23,433 bases of DNA from UBA3839 sp902776985 (GCA_902776985.1 CACYSD010000031.1:1-23433); one strand, 5' to 3'. Positions 14,681-22,868 are shown, counted from the first letter of the stretch. Numbers and translations are program-made. Notes: generated by a model not told the origin, from the letters alone.

Positions 14681-16453
14681 ATGGAAATCAACGCTGAGAA
14701 TAATCTTGAACAGAAACACGAATCGGTGAGTTTCGTGGAGGAGATAGTAAGGAAAGACCTCGCTGAGGGTAAGAACGGAGGACGCTTGCAGACCCGCTTC
14801 CCGCCTGAACCAAACGGCTACCTGCATATCGGTCATGCCAAGGCAATTGCTCTTGACTTCGGCATTGCTGAGAAGTATGGTGGTGTGTGCAACCTGCGTA
14901 TGGACGACACCAACCCTCAGAAGGAGGATACAGAATATGTTGAGGCTATCAAGAAGGATATTGAATGGCTCGGATTCAAGTGGGGCAATATCCTCTATGC
15001 TTCTGACTATTTCCAGCAACTCTGGGATCTTGCCGTAGAACTTATCAAACGTGGTAGGGCTTATGTTGACGAACAGACGGCTGAACAGATTGCGGCTCAG
15101 AAGGGTACTCCGACGACCCCTGGTATTGAGTCACCTTACCGCAACCGTCCTGTAGAGGAGAGTCTTCGCCTGTTTGAGGAGATGAATAGCGGCAACATGG
15201 AGCCTGGAAGAATGGTTCTCCGTGCCAAGATTGACATGGCAAGCGATAATATGCATTTCCGTGACCCTATCATGTACCGTGTGCTGAACATGCCTCACTG
15301 GCGTACCGGCAACAAGTGGAATGCCTATCCTATGTATGACTTCACTCATGGCCAGTGCGACTACTGGGAAGGGGTGACTCATTCACTCTGCACCTTGGAA
15401 TTCGTGAGCCATCGTCCGCTCTATGATCTGTTTGTTGATTGGGCAAAGGAATGTGCCGGTGACGACCAGCCGATGGATGACAACCGTCCTCGTCAGACAG
15501 AATTCAATAAACTCAACCTCACTCATATTCTCCTTTCCAAGCGTAACCTCCTGATGATGGTTAAGGAAGGTGTGGTGAACGGATGGGACGACCCTCGAAT
15601 GCCGACTATCTGCGGATTCCGCCGCCGTGGTTACAGCCCTGAAGGCATCAAGGCGTTTATCGACAAAATCGGTTATACTAAGTTTGATGCGCTCAATCAG
15701 ATGTCGCTCTTCGAGAGTGCTATTCGTGACGACCTCAACAAACGTGCACAGCGTGTAAGTGCAGTTCTCAATCCCGTAAAACTGGTCATCACAAACTTCC
15801 CAGAGGACGGAGTGGAGATATACAACGCACAGAACAATCCCGAGAATGAAGCTGACGGTACTCACGAAATTGAGTTTAGCCGTGAGTTGTGGATTGAGCG
15901 CGATGACTTCATGGAGGATGCTCCTAAGAAGTTCTTCCGCCTCGGTCCTGGCAAGGAAGTGCGTCTGAAGAACTCCTATATCATCCGTTGTCCGGAGGAA
16001 AACTGCTGCAAGAAAGACGCAGACGGTAATATCCTGGAAATCTATGCGGAACTGATTCCTGAGACCAAGACAGGTGAAGCCAATTCAAATATGAAGATTA
16101 AGGGAAAGACTATTCACTGGGTTAGTTGCAAGCATTGCCTTGAAGCAGAAGTGCGCAACTACGACCGTCTGTGGATGGTTGAGAATCCTCGCGATGAAGT
16201 GTCCAACTATTCCAAGGAACAGGGTAAGGACCGCATCGATATTGATGACATGCGTCAGTTCCTCAATCCAAACAGTCTGGAGATTAAGACTGCCTACGTG
16301 GAGAAATGGCTTGCAACACGCAAACCTCTCGACTACTTGCAGTTCCAGCGTATCGGTTACTACAATGTTGATCCTGACTCTACTTCAGACCATCTTGTCT
16401 TCAACCGCACAGTGGGATTGAAGGATACATGGGCAAAAGTAAATAAGGATTAG
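14681..16453 (+). CDS. glnS: Glutaminyl-tRNA synthetase
   Basis: Charges tRNA-Gln with glutamine in the cytosol (class Ib). The signature sequences are GYLHIGHAKA (HIGH motif at 49-52) and HILLSKRNL (KMSKS-type motif at about 284-289), together with RFPPEPNGY and RMDDTNPQKE. The catalytic domain spans about 35-345; the two-barrel anticodon-binding part covers about 350-580 (ending in FNRTVGLKDTWAKV). The glutamine-specific pocket segment SHRPLYDLF supports GlnRS over GluRS. An unusual feature is a Cys set, Cys437, Cys442, Cys443 (IRCPEENCCKK) and Cys483/Cys486 (VSCKHC), in the anticodon domain, which the E. coli enzyme lacks and which could bind zinc. At 590 aa it is slightly longer than the 553-aa E. 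coli enzyme. The TTG-started TPR gene follows after 49 nt. Confidence 0.97.
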   Translation: MEINAENNLEQKHESVSFVEEIVRKDLAEGKNGGRLQTRFPPEPNGYLHIGHAKAIALDFGIAEKYGGVCNLRMDDTNPQKEDTEYVEAIKKDIEWLGFKWGNILYASDYFQQLWDLAVELIKRGRAYVDEQTAEQIAAQKGTPTTPGIESPYRNRPVEESLRLFEEMNSGNMEPGRMVLRAKIDMASDNMHFRDPIMYRVLNMPHWRTGNKWNAYPMYDFTHGQCDYWEGVTHSLCTLEFVSHRPLYDLFVDWAKECAGDDQPMDDNRPRQTEFNKLNLTHILLSKRNLLMMVKEGVVNGWDDPRMPTICGFRRRGYSPEGIKAFIDKIGYTKFDALNQMSLFESAIRDDLNKRAQRVSAVLNPVKLVITNFPEDGVEIYNAQNNPENEADGTHEIEFSRELWIERDDFMEDAPKKFFRLGPGKEVRLKNSYIIRCPEENCCKKDADGNILEIYAELIPETKTGEANSNMKIKGKTIHWVSCKHCLEAEVRNYDRLWMVENPRDEVSNYSKEQGKDRIDIDDMRQFLNPNSLEIKTAYVEKWLATRKPLDYLQFQRIGYYNVDPDSTSDHLVFNRTVGLKDTWAKVNKD

Positions 16454-16502
16454 TCTATTCTGAGTTTTAAGAACCAATCTACAATCTTAGCATTGTTTTG
16501 TT

Positions 16503-18068
16503 TTGAGACCGGATCAGTATTACGAATCAGAAGAATTTAAGGAGTTGCTCTCCCGTTACGAATCAGCGCAACGGGATGAGCACTCTTGCTATTTTGACGG
16601 AGATGAATTCGTTGATCTTTCTGACTATTTTCTTGACAATGACAATGCACAGGAGGCCCTTAATGTTATTGACCAAGGGCTTTCGCAACATCCCGATGAC
16701 GAACAGCTCATACTCGTCAGGGCGGGCGTGCTGGTTTTTCTGCGACGTTTTGACGAGGCCCAGCAGATTGTGGACTCACTCAATCCTGAAGCTAACTACG
16801 ATGTGAAATATCTTCAGGCTCAGTTGTACTATGCCGTTGATTATGACATTGAGAAGGCTGATGCCCTGTTCCATGAGTGGGTGAAGGATGTGGAGAAGGA
16901 ATGGAACTACAATCCGTCGAACAACAAGCCTGATGCATGGTATGACGATGATGATGAGGACGAACCTGCTGATAAGGACGAGTCCGAGACTCAGATACGC
17001 GATGCCTACATTCATGTCATGATGTCCTATGTGGAGTTGGCTGGTATAGACCATGAGAAGGTTTTGCGTCAGTGGATAAACGATTATCTTGACCGGTTCA
17101 AACCTCTTGGCGAATATGATAACGACCTTGCTATAGCAGACATCTGCCGCGACGAGAACTACGTGGATCTCGTTGTGGACATTTATACAAAGCTTCTTGA
17201 CTACGACCCGTATATTTCACGTGGATGGACGGTGTTGGCTGCTGCTCAGTATGTGGAAGGGCAAATTGATGAGGCAATCAATTCTGTGGAGTTCGCCCTT
17301 GCCATTGATGCCAATGACGTGGACGCCTTGCTCACTAAGGCAAACTGTATGTACACCAAGGGACAGTTCAAGGATGCTTTGCAGAATTATTTGAAGTACA
17401 GGGAACTTACAGAATCCCACACAGAGGACCATTATATTGCCTATTGTTATATTCATCTGGAAATGCTCGAGGAAGCAAAGATGTTCCTCGATTCCGCAAT
17501 TGAATATAATAAAACACTTGAGGATGCCCCTAACGAACAGAAAGCATGGATTTACTATGAGATTGCTGAAGGATATTCGATTATAAACCTTGCAACAGCG
17601 TCAATGGAGACAATCAACATGGCTCTTGCCTTGCAGCCTGACAATGTTGAGTTTCTTCTTCATAAGGGCAGCCTGTATCTGTGGAGGGGTGAAATCCATG
17701 AATGTGTTGATACGTTTAGCCGTTGCCTTAGACTTGCCGATGATTCCCCTTCGATACTTGTTGATATAAGTGGACGCTTCCTCGCTTTCGAATACTATGA
17801 TGCTGCATGTTCGTTGCTGGAGACAGCACTGTCTTATCCTCCCTCAAAAGAGTTTACATGCCGTAACGACATCTATGCTCTCTTGTCCATCTCGAAGTTC
17901 CACTTGAACCAGATTGAAGAGGCACAGTCTTATCTGCGAACGGCATGCGATGTGGCTCCTGATTCCGTGAAAATTGTGTTCCGGAAGTATCTTCCACAAT
18001 ACATAGCTGATGAAGATTTGTACGATCATATTATTTCTACATTGGCAATAAAAGGAATGAATGACTGA
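16503..18068 (+). CDS. TPR-repeat protein with TTG start
   Basis: A 521-aa acidic cytosolic protein made of tandem TPR units throughout: early ones at about 30-105 (DLSDYFLDNDNAQEALNVID, QLILVRAGVLVFLRRFDEAQ), then 235-300 (RGWTVLAAAQYVEGQIDEAI, DALLTKANCMYTKGQFKDAL), 340-460 (EFLLHKGSLYLWRGEIHECV). Between about 125 and 155 an acidic linker (YDDDDEDEPADKDESE) breaks the array. It probably binds partner proteins; the role is unknown. No ATG lies near the start; the TTG at 16503-16505 is the best start because it opens MRPDQYYESEEFKELL, a beginning I recall from related Bacteroidota TPR proteins, and nothing upstream is open. It is 49 nt after glnS and 38 nt before the GH2 gene, so co-transcription is possible. 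Confidence 0.82.
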   Translation: MRPDQYYESEEFKELLSRYESAQRDEHSCYFDGDEFVDLSDYFLDNDNAQEALNVIDQGLSQHPDDEQLILVRAGVLVFLRRFDEAQQIVDSLNPEANYDVKYLQAQLYYAVDYDIEKADALFHEWVKDVEKEWNYNPSNNKPDAWYDDDDEDEPADKDESETQIRDAYIHVMMSYVELAGIDHEKVLRQWINDYLDRFKPLGEYDNDLAIADICRDENYVDLVVDIYTKLLDYDPYISRGWTVLAAAQYVEGQIDEAINSVEFALAIDANDVDALLTKANCMYTKGQFKDALQNYLKYRELTESHTEDHYIAYCYIHLEMLEEAKMFLDSAIEYNKTLEDAPNEQKAWIYYEIAEGYSIINLATASMETINMALALQPDNVEFLLHKGSLYLWRGEIHECVDTFSRCLRLADDSPSILVDISGRFLAFEYYDAACSLLETALSYPPSKEFTCRNDIYALLSISKFHLNQIEEAQSYLRTACDVAPDSVKIVFRKYLPQYIADEDLYDHIISTLAIKGMND

Positions 18069-18106
18069 TAAATACAAACTAACTATATAACTAAAACACT
18101 AACTAA

Positions 18107-20572
18107 ATGAAAAATCTATTAAAAATTCGTATCTTACTGGGTTTGACCTTGTTATGCATAGCAGTACTCGCAAATGCACAACGACGTGAAATCCTCTTGA
18201 CTGACAACTGGCGCTTCTCTTATTCCGACAATCCTGGACAGGAGAAGGAGGATTACAAAGACTCCAAATGGCAACTGGTTAAAGTTCCTCACGACTGGGC
18301 AATCAGTGGTCCGTTCGACAAGGAAATAGATAAGCAGACTGTTGCTATCGAACAGAATGGTGAGACTGAAGCAACTGAGAAGACGGGACGTAGTGGTTCA
18401 CTGCCTTGGATTGGAGTAGGGTGGTATCGCACTAAGTTTACAGTGGAGAAAGACTGTGAACGAGCTATCCTCAATTTCGACGGTGCCATGTCCGAACCTA
18501 AAGTCTATGTCAACGGAAAGTTGGCTGGGGAATGGAAATATGGTTACACACCATTCAACATTGATATCACACCTTATATATATAAGGATGGCAGGGAGAA
18601 TACCTTGGCTGTTCGCCTTGAGAACGTAGAGGAAAGTAGCCGCTGGTATCCTGGAGCAGGTCTTTACCGCCCTGTCAAACTGATTACCACAAAGTCCAAG
18701 GCTATTCTTGAGTGGGGTATAAATGTCATCACAGAATCCATAAGCGCTGGACAGGATCAGGCTTCCGTTACGTTCCAGGTTTCCTGTACACGTAAGACCG
18801 AAGGTATGAAAGTACGCTTCGTTACGCTCAATCAGGACAAGGTTGTGACGATGAAAAACACCTACACTTCCTTGACCTGCTATCTGAACGACATTACTAC
18901 CTGGTCGCCCGAAAATCCTCAGCTCTATGACCTTACAGTTCAACTGCTCGACAGTGATAAGGTTGTGGATGAAAAGACTGTGAAGTATGGTATTCGCACC
19001 ATTGCTGTGCAAGAGTTGGGTGGTTTTATACTCAACGGCACTCCTCGCAAGATCAAAGGTGTATGCCTCCATCACGACCTCGGTATGCTTGGTGCTGCAG
19101 TCAATAAAGCTGCCCTTCGTCACCAGCTGATGTTGCTGAAGAGCATGGGCTGTGATGCCATCCGCACCAGCCACAATATGCCTTCACAGTGGCAGATGGA
19201 ACTTTGCGACTCTCTCGGACTGATGGTGATGGCAGAGTCTTTCGACATGTGGGTTTATCCTAAGTGCAAGAATGGATATTCACGATTCTATAAGGATTGG
19301 TGGCAACGCGACCTCGAGAATCTTGTCTGCTCCAATTTGCTGCATCCAAGTATCGTAATGTGGAGTATTGGTAACGAGATTCCTGAGCAGGGAATGAAGG
19401 AGGGTAATCCGATGACTCGAATGATGCAGGATTTCATTCATGAGATAGACCGCACTCGTCCTGTTACTGCCGGTATGGATCGCATCGATAATGCCTTGGC
19501 AACTGGTTATGCACAGATTCTCGACGTTCCTGGCATGAATTACCGCACACAGAAATACCAGATGGCGTATGAGAAACTGCGTCATGGATTCGTTTTGGGT
19601 AGTGAGACGGCAAGTACCGTCAGCAGCCGTGGTGTGTATAAGTTCCCTGTGGTTCCTGCCAATAATAAGGCTTGGTCTGACGGACAGTGCAACGGCTACG
19701 ATGTTGAGGCTTGCTGGTGGAGCAACCTGCCCGAAGCTGACTGGTGTCTGCAGGATGACAAACCTTGGGTTATAGGTGAATTTGTATGGACAGGATTCGA
19801 TTACCTCGGTGAACCAACTCCATACGATGAATACTGGCCAAGCCGTAGCAGCTATTTCGGAATCTTCGACCTTGCAGGTCTGCCGAAGGACCGCTACTGG
19901 CTCTATCGCTCACATTGGAACCAGGATGAAGAGACCATCCATCTTCTGCCTCACTGGACTTGGCCTGGACGTGAAGGTGAAGTCACTCCTGTTTATTGCT
20001 ACACCAACTATCCTACAGCAGAGTTGTTTGTGAACGGCAAGAGTCAGGGAAAGATTTCCAAGCGCCCCACCACTCAAACTGCAGTTACTGCGGAGAATCA
20101 GGAATTGCTCGATCGCTATCGCTTGCGTTGGAACAATGTAGTCTATGAACCAGGTGAGATTAAAGTCGTGGTTTACGATTCAGAAGGTGTTAAACGTGGT
20201 GAGAAGGTGGTCAAGACTGCCGGACGTCCTGATCATGTTGAACTGACTTGCAATCCTTTCGGTAATCCCGAGAACCTAACTGCTGATGGCGAAGACATGA
20301 TGTTTGTCACAGCACGCATTGTGGATAAGGATGGTAATCTCTGTCCTGATGCAGACAATCTTCTCAATGTGAAAGTCTCCGGTGCTGCTTCGTTCAAGGG
20401 TATTTGCAATGGTGATGCAACAAGTCTCGAAGTCTTCACCCGCCCATCGATGCATGTATTCAAGGGTGAGCTTATGATAGGTGTTATCTCCAACGGCAAA
20501 CAAGGTGACGCCTTAGTCACTGTAACCTCTAATGGTCTTAAACCCGCCACTCTGGTAATCAAAGCAAAATAA
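18107..20572 (+). CDS. Secreted GH2 beta-galactosidase-like glycosidase
   Basis: An 821-aa glycoside hydrolase of family 2. A signal peptide (MKNLLKIRILLGLTLLCIAV, probable cut after ANA at 24) sends it to the periplasm or surface. Domains in order: sugar-binding jelly roll (about 30-195, with PHDWAISGPF and GVGWYRTKF), Ig-like (about 200-300), TIM barrel (about 303-605), DUF4982 (about 620-690), and a C-terminal beta domain (about 705-821). Glu424 in MWSIGNEIPEQG is the acid/base. Glu500 in VLGSETASTVSSRGVY is the probable nucleophile, by similarity to BgaA-type enzymes. GEFVWTGFDYLGEPTPY is also conserved in this subfamily. It probably removes beta-galactosides from plant or host glycans; galactosidase versus other GH2 specificity is not certain. 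No SusC/SusD or other glycan genes flank it, which is unusual. The terminator at 20588-20627 follows. Confidence 0.9.
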   Translation: MKNLLKIRILLGLTLLCIAVLANAQRREILLTDNWRFSYSDNPGQEKEDYKDSKWQLVKVPHDWAISGPFDKEIDKQTVAIEQNGETEATEKTGRSGSLPWIGVGWYRTKFTVEKDCERAILNFDGAMSEPKVYVNGKLAGEWKYGYTPFNIDITPYIYKDGRENTLAVRLENVEESSRWYPGAGLYRPVKLITTKSKAILEWGINVITESISAGQDQASVTFQVSCTRKTEGMKVRFVTLNQDKVVTMKNTYTSLTCYLNDITTWSPENPQLYDLTVQLLDSDKVVDEKTVKYGIRTIAVQELGGFILNGTPRKIKGVCLHHDLGMLGAAVNKAALRHQLMLLKSMGCDAIRTSHNMPSQWQMELCDSLGLMVMAESFDMWVYPKCKNGYSRFYKDWWQRDLENLVCSNLLHPSIVMWSIGNEIPEQGMKEGNPMTRMMQDFIHEIDRTRPVTAGMDRIDNALATGYAQILDVPGMNYRTQKYQMAYEKLRHGFVLGSETASTVSSRGVYKFPVVPANNKAWSDGQCNGYDVEACWWSNLPEADWCLQDDKPWVIGEFVWTGFDYLGEPTPYDEYWPSRSSYFGIFDLAGLPKDRYWLYRSHWNQDEETIHLLPHWTWPGREGEVTPVYCYTNYPTAELFVNGKSQGKISKRPTTQTAVTAENQELLDRYRLRWNNVVYEPGEIKVVVYDSEGVKRGEKVVKTAGRPDHVELTCNPFGNPENLTADGEDMMFVTARIVDKDGNLCPDADNLLNVKVSGAASFKGICNGDATSLEVFTRPSMHVFKGELMIGVISNGKQGDALVTVTSNGLKPATLVIKAK

Positions 20573-20587
20573 TGACTTCGACCAACG

Positions 20588-20627
20588 AAAAAGAGTCGCA
20601 ATCCAATTAGGTTGCGACTCTTTTTTT
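20588..20627 (+). terminator. Bidirectional terminator between GH2 and the Spy-like gene
   Basis: AAAAAGAGTCGCAA (20588-20601) pairs perfectly with TTGCGACTCTTTTT (20612-20625), 10-nt loop, T-run on the plus strand (20621-20627). The A-run on the left arm gives a T-run on the minus strand, so it can also end the transcript of the convergent gene that stops at 20673. Confidence 0.9.
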
Positions 20628-20672
20628 GTTGTATAGTGGTTTAACGTTCCCAGTTAAACATTACCGTTTTTT

Positions 20673-21182
20673 TTACTGATTCTTATGCATATTCTTCCAA
20701 CGGCGCCAGTAGTTCATGGGTTGGTTGCCGTTGTTCATCTGATGTGGAGGAGAGAAACGGCGCAAGGAATACATGTTGAACTTGTACAGTGCTACACGAA
20801 CCTTGTGAATTTTCTTCCAGGAGAGAACACTGTGGAATTTGGTATAGTACTGAAGTTCTATTTCCTTGTTCTCCTTGTCAAGGGCGATGCTTTGGCTTAC
20901 TGCGCGTTCGTAGTCAGCTTCCGATGATTTGTCATTGCATTGCATCATAAGCTCACGAGACTTGTCGTTGTTCTTACGCTGCTTCTCCAACATCTCGTGA
21001 AGTATGGGAAAGAATTTCTTGGCTTCTTCTTCCGAGAGACATGCGTCCTTGGTTATGAAACATTCCATCTCCGCTTTGTATTGCTCCGGAGAGAAAGGTT
21101 TGCGCATCTGCGTCTTCTTTTCCTGTGCCACACTGCTGATGCTTATCAGTGTCAGCATGACAATTAATATATTCCTTTTCAT
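20673..21182 (-). CDS. Secreted helical protein, Spy/CpxP-like
   Basis: A 169-aa exported protein. MKRNILIVMLTLISISSVAQ is a signal peptide, then FSPEQYKAEMECFITKDACL and SEEEAKKFFPILHEMLEKQR form charged helices, continuing to about 120. That arrangement resembles the Spy/CpxP/CnrX group of periplasmic stress or metal sensors and chaperones, although the LTxxQ motif is not evident. The C-terminus is rich in Asn, Trp and basic residues (HQMNNGNQPMNYWRRWKNMH). It lies third in the order ECF sigma, single-span membrane protein, secreted protein, with a 103-nt gap that contains an imperfect hairpin repeat. A sensor or target role in the sigma pathway is inferred only from this order. Confidence 0.72.
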   Translation of the reverse strand: MKRNILIVMLTLISISSVAQEKKTQMRKPFSPEQYKAEMECFITKDACLSEEEAKKFFPILHEMLEKQRKNNDKSRELMMQCNDKSSEADYERAVSQSIALDKENKEIELQYYTKFHSVLSWKKIHKVRVALYKFNMYSLRRFSPPHQMNNGNQPMNYWRRWKNMHKNQ

Positions 21183-21198
21183 AATATAAATAATTATT

Positions 21199-21280
21199 AG
21201 CTCCCCCTAACTCCCCCAAGGGGGGATGATTTCCATCCGGTTGGTAAGTTCTCCACCCTTTGGGGAAGTTAGAGGTGGCT
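21199..21280. repeat. Imperfect inverted-repeat intergenic element
   Basis: The left arm starts AGCTCCCCCTAACTCCCCCA (21199-21218) and the right arm, read in reverse complement, is AGCCACCTCTAACTTCCCCA (21261-21280). An inner stem GGATG/CATCC (about 21224-21238) closes the loop. C/G-rich blocks in an AT-rich spacer and the CTAACT-CCCC core are like the dispersed palindromic elements seen often in Bacteroidota intergenic DNA. It sits between the anti-sigma-like and Spy-like genes, where it could act as a folded mRNA segment that adjusts the two gene products. A more degenerate piece of similar composition lies near 22341-22380. Confidence 0.6.
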
Positions 21281-21285
21281 CTATT

Positions 21286-21639
21286 TTAATATCCTCCTTC
21301 CAAGTAGCAGTATATTTCTGCGTTGTCTACCATTGTGTAGTTGAGGGCGTCTTCATCGTATTCGTATGAATCGTAATCCTCGCTGGTTATACTTGCCATA
21401 GGCAATTGCTCCTGCTCAGTCAGTCCCTTGTCGGTGCTGATAGCGGTGATATAGACAACTGCGGCTAAACATGCAGCGGCAGCAAGTGAAGCAAATAGAT
21501 AGAGTCGGCTGGTGTGCTTCTTCTTCACAGGTGCAGCCTCAGGTATCTGAGCCATGATCCTGTCGGTAAGGTTGTCAAAGTACCCCTCTGGTACTGTGAA
21601 AGGGTTCTGACGCTTATGGGTTTCCAGATTGAACTGCAT
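21286..21639 (-). CDS. Single-span membrane protein, putative anti-sigma factor
   Basis: A 117-aa protein with one hydrophobic segment at about 46-67 (LYLFASLAAAACLAAVVYIT). The cytoplasmic N-terminus contains NPFTVPEGYFDNLTDRIM, a stretch that recurs in proteins encoded next to ECF sigma genes in Bacteroidota. The C-terminal part (about 70-117) is acidic with many Tyr (EDYDSYEYDEDALNYT) and would lie in the periplasm. It starts 50 nt downstream of the sigma gene, a classic position for the anti-sigma. No zinc-binding HxxxCxxC motif is visible, so it is not a ZAS-type anti-sigma. The role is inferred from position and topology. Confidence 0.7.
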   Translation of the reverse strand: MQFNLETHKRQNPFTVPEGYFDNLTDRIMAQIPEAAPVKKKHTSRLYLFASLAAAACLAAVVYITAISTDKGLTEQEQLPMASITSEDYDSYEYDEDALNYTMVDNAEIYCYLEGGY

Positions 21640-21688
21640 ATCTTTATAGTTATTGTTTAATGTTATGACTTGTTATGTTTGTAATGGT

Positions 21689-22261
21689 TTAATCGTGACT
21701 ATTAAAATAATCTTCAATCTTTTTCACTGCTATGTGATATGAGGCTTTCAGTGCACCAACAGTAGTGGAGGTGATAGCTGCAATATCTTCATAGCGCATT
21801 TCCTGGTAATACTTCATTATGAATACCGCCCGTTGTTTTTCCGGCAGTGAAGCTATTGCTGCTTGCAGCTGGGCTTCAGTTGCGTCGCCGTCGAAATAGG
21901 GATCGCTTTGCAGGGTATTTGCAAGGGTAAGGGCAGAGTCGTCATCGTCTGTGGCGTTTAGGCTCTCGTCAAGTGAGACGGTGCTTCGCTGGTTGTTGAT
22001 AAACGTGATAGTCTCGTTGTAGGCGATGCGATGGAGCCATGTGGCGAGTTTGCTGTCACCACGAAACGACTGGATGTTACTCCAAGCCTTGATGAAAGTG
22101 TTTTGGAGGATGTCATCCGCATCGTCATGGCTTTGCACCATACGTCTTATCTGCCAATATAGAGTCTGTCCGTAAGCGTCCACTATTTGTGTGAAGGCGG
22201 CTCTGACAGTATCAGGATTGTGTATTTGCTTGATTATATGTTGTTCGTCAAGTTGCTTCAT
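21689..22261 (-). CDS. ECF-family RNA polymerase sigma factor (RpoE-like)
   Basis: A 190-aa group IV sigma. Region 2 spans about 24-90, with HDDADDILQNTFIKAW for core binding and -10 recognition and FRGDSKLATWLHRIAYN. Region 4 spans about 133-185 with LPEKQRAVFIMKYYQEM, then the helix-turn-helix YEDIAAITSTTVGALKASYH. Between them is an acidic linker (NATDDDDSA). The ATG at 22261 is 24 nt from an inverted repeat CAATTA-GTT-TAATTG (22285-22299), a possible operator. It leads the sigma, anti-sigma-like and Spy-like set. The stimulus is not known. Confidence 0.92.
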   Translation of the reverse strand: MKQLDEQHIIKQIHNPDTVRAAFTQIVDAYGQTLYWQIRRMVQSHDDADDILQNTFIKAWSNIQSFRGDSKLATWLHRIAYNETITFINNQRSTVSLDESLNATDDDDSALTLANTLQSDPYFDGDATEAQLQAAIASLPEKQRAVFIMKYYQEMRYEDIAAITSTTVGALKASYHIAVKKIEDYFNSHD

Positions 22262-22284
22262 TTATGCTTTGACTCTGTTCGCGT

Positions 22285-22299
22285 CAATTAGTTTAATTG
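22285..22299. promoter_or_regulatory. Inverted repeat upstream of the ECF sigma gene
   Basis: CAATTA and TAATTG are separated by GTT, a perfect 6-3-6 inverted repeat 24-38 nt before the sigma start codon. No TAnnTTTG element is found here, so expression may be self-directed. The repeat could be an operator. Confidence 0.35.
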
Positions 22300-22300
22300 G

Positions 22301-22334
22301 ATATGAAAAAAGGTGACAATTGTGTCACCTTTTT
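22301..22334 (-). terminator. Hairpin terminator after the small secreted protein gene
   Basis: AAAAAGGTGACA (22307-22318) pairs perfectly with TGTCACCTTTTT (22323-22334), 4-nt loop ATTG, with T-runs on either strand. On the minus strand it lies about 120 nt after the stop of the gene at 22454-22783 and just before the ECF sigma gene. Confidence 0.8.
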
Positions 22335-22428
22335 GTTATAGACCCCCTCCCGTGCCTCCCCCTGTGTATGGAGAGGAGTATTTTCCTACTGCGGCTTATA
22401 GGGATTAAGAGTTAAATTTCAAGAGAAT

Positions 22429-22447
22429 AATGAATTCTTCATTCTTC
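22429..22447. repeat. Short AT-rich repeat, copy 2
   Basis: AATGAATTCTTCATTCTTC matches the copy at 55-73 in 18 of 19 positions. It lies directly after the stop of the small secreted protein gene (minus strand). Confidence 0.35.
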
Positions 22448-22453
22448 GCTTTT

Positions 22454-22783
22454 TTATCTCAGATAAACTTTTCTTGCAACCTTGCCAACCTTAACGATGT
22501 AGCAGCCTTTTGCGAATTGGTTGAGGTCAATGGCTTTGTTGTTGCTATCAATGCGGTAGGTGACCACTTTCACTCCTGCCATGTTGTAGATTTCCACAAC
22601 CTTGTTTTCTGCATTCTTGATGTGAAGTGTAGCATTGTTCAGGCTGATTGCTACCTCTTCAAACTCCTGCTGTGGCTGCTGCTCAATTGTGGTAGCATTG
22701 CGCTGCACGTCTTGAGCATTCACCTCCTGTACTCCAGCAAAGAGGAACAATGCAATGATATATGTAAGTATACGTTTAGTCAT
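22454..22783 (-). CDS. Small secreted protein resembling a T9SS C-terminal domain
   Basis: A 109-aa protein with a signal peptide (MTKRILTYIIALFLFAGVQE, probable cut after NA at 23) and an 85-residue mature part. After a Gln/Glu-rich linker (TTIEQQPQQEFEEV), the remainder (about 45-109) has the sequence style of the type A C-terminal sorting domain: short beta strands, VEIYNMAGVKVVTYRID, then the closing block LNQFAKGCYIVKVGKVARKV and a basic end. Such domains normally end large secreted proteins and are cut off at the surface; here it is nearly the whole protein. The expression looks strong because of a perfect promoter at 22869-22899. The role is unknown. It could be a free-standing CTD-like protein, or a remnant of a longer one, although no upstream coding sequence is present. 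Confidence 0.75.
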   Translation of the reverse strand: MTKRILTYIIALFLFAGVQEVNAQDVQRNATTIEQQPQQEFEEVAISLNNATLHIKNAENKVVEIYNMAGVKVVTYRIDSNNKAIDLNQFAKGCYIVKVGKVARKVYLR

Positions 22784-22868
22784 ACGCGTAATAATTTATG
22801 TGTTCTATAATCCTGTTTCCGGTCCAGTGCATTATATTTTTAATCCACACTATACACCTTTCCAACTG

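Noticed and set aside
18398..19174. 258-aa minus-strand frame opposite the GH2 gene
   Set aside because: Shadow of the GH2 gene. The sense protein has all expected domains.
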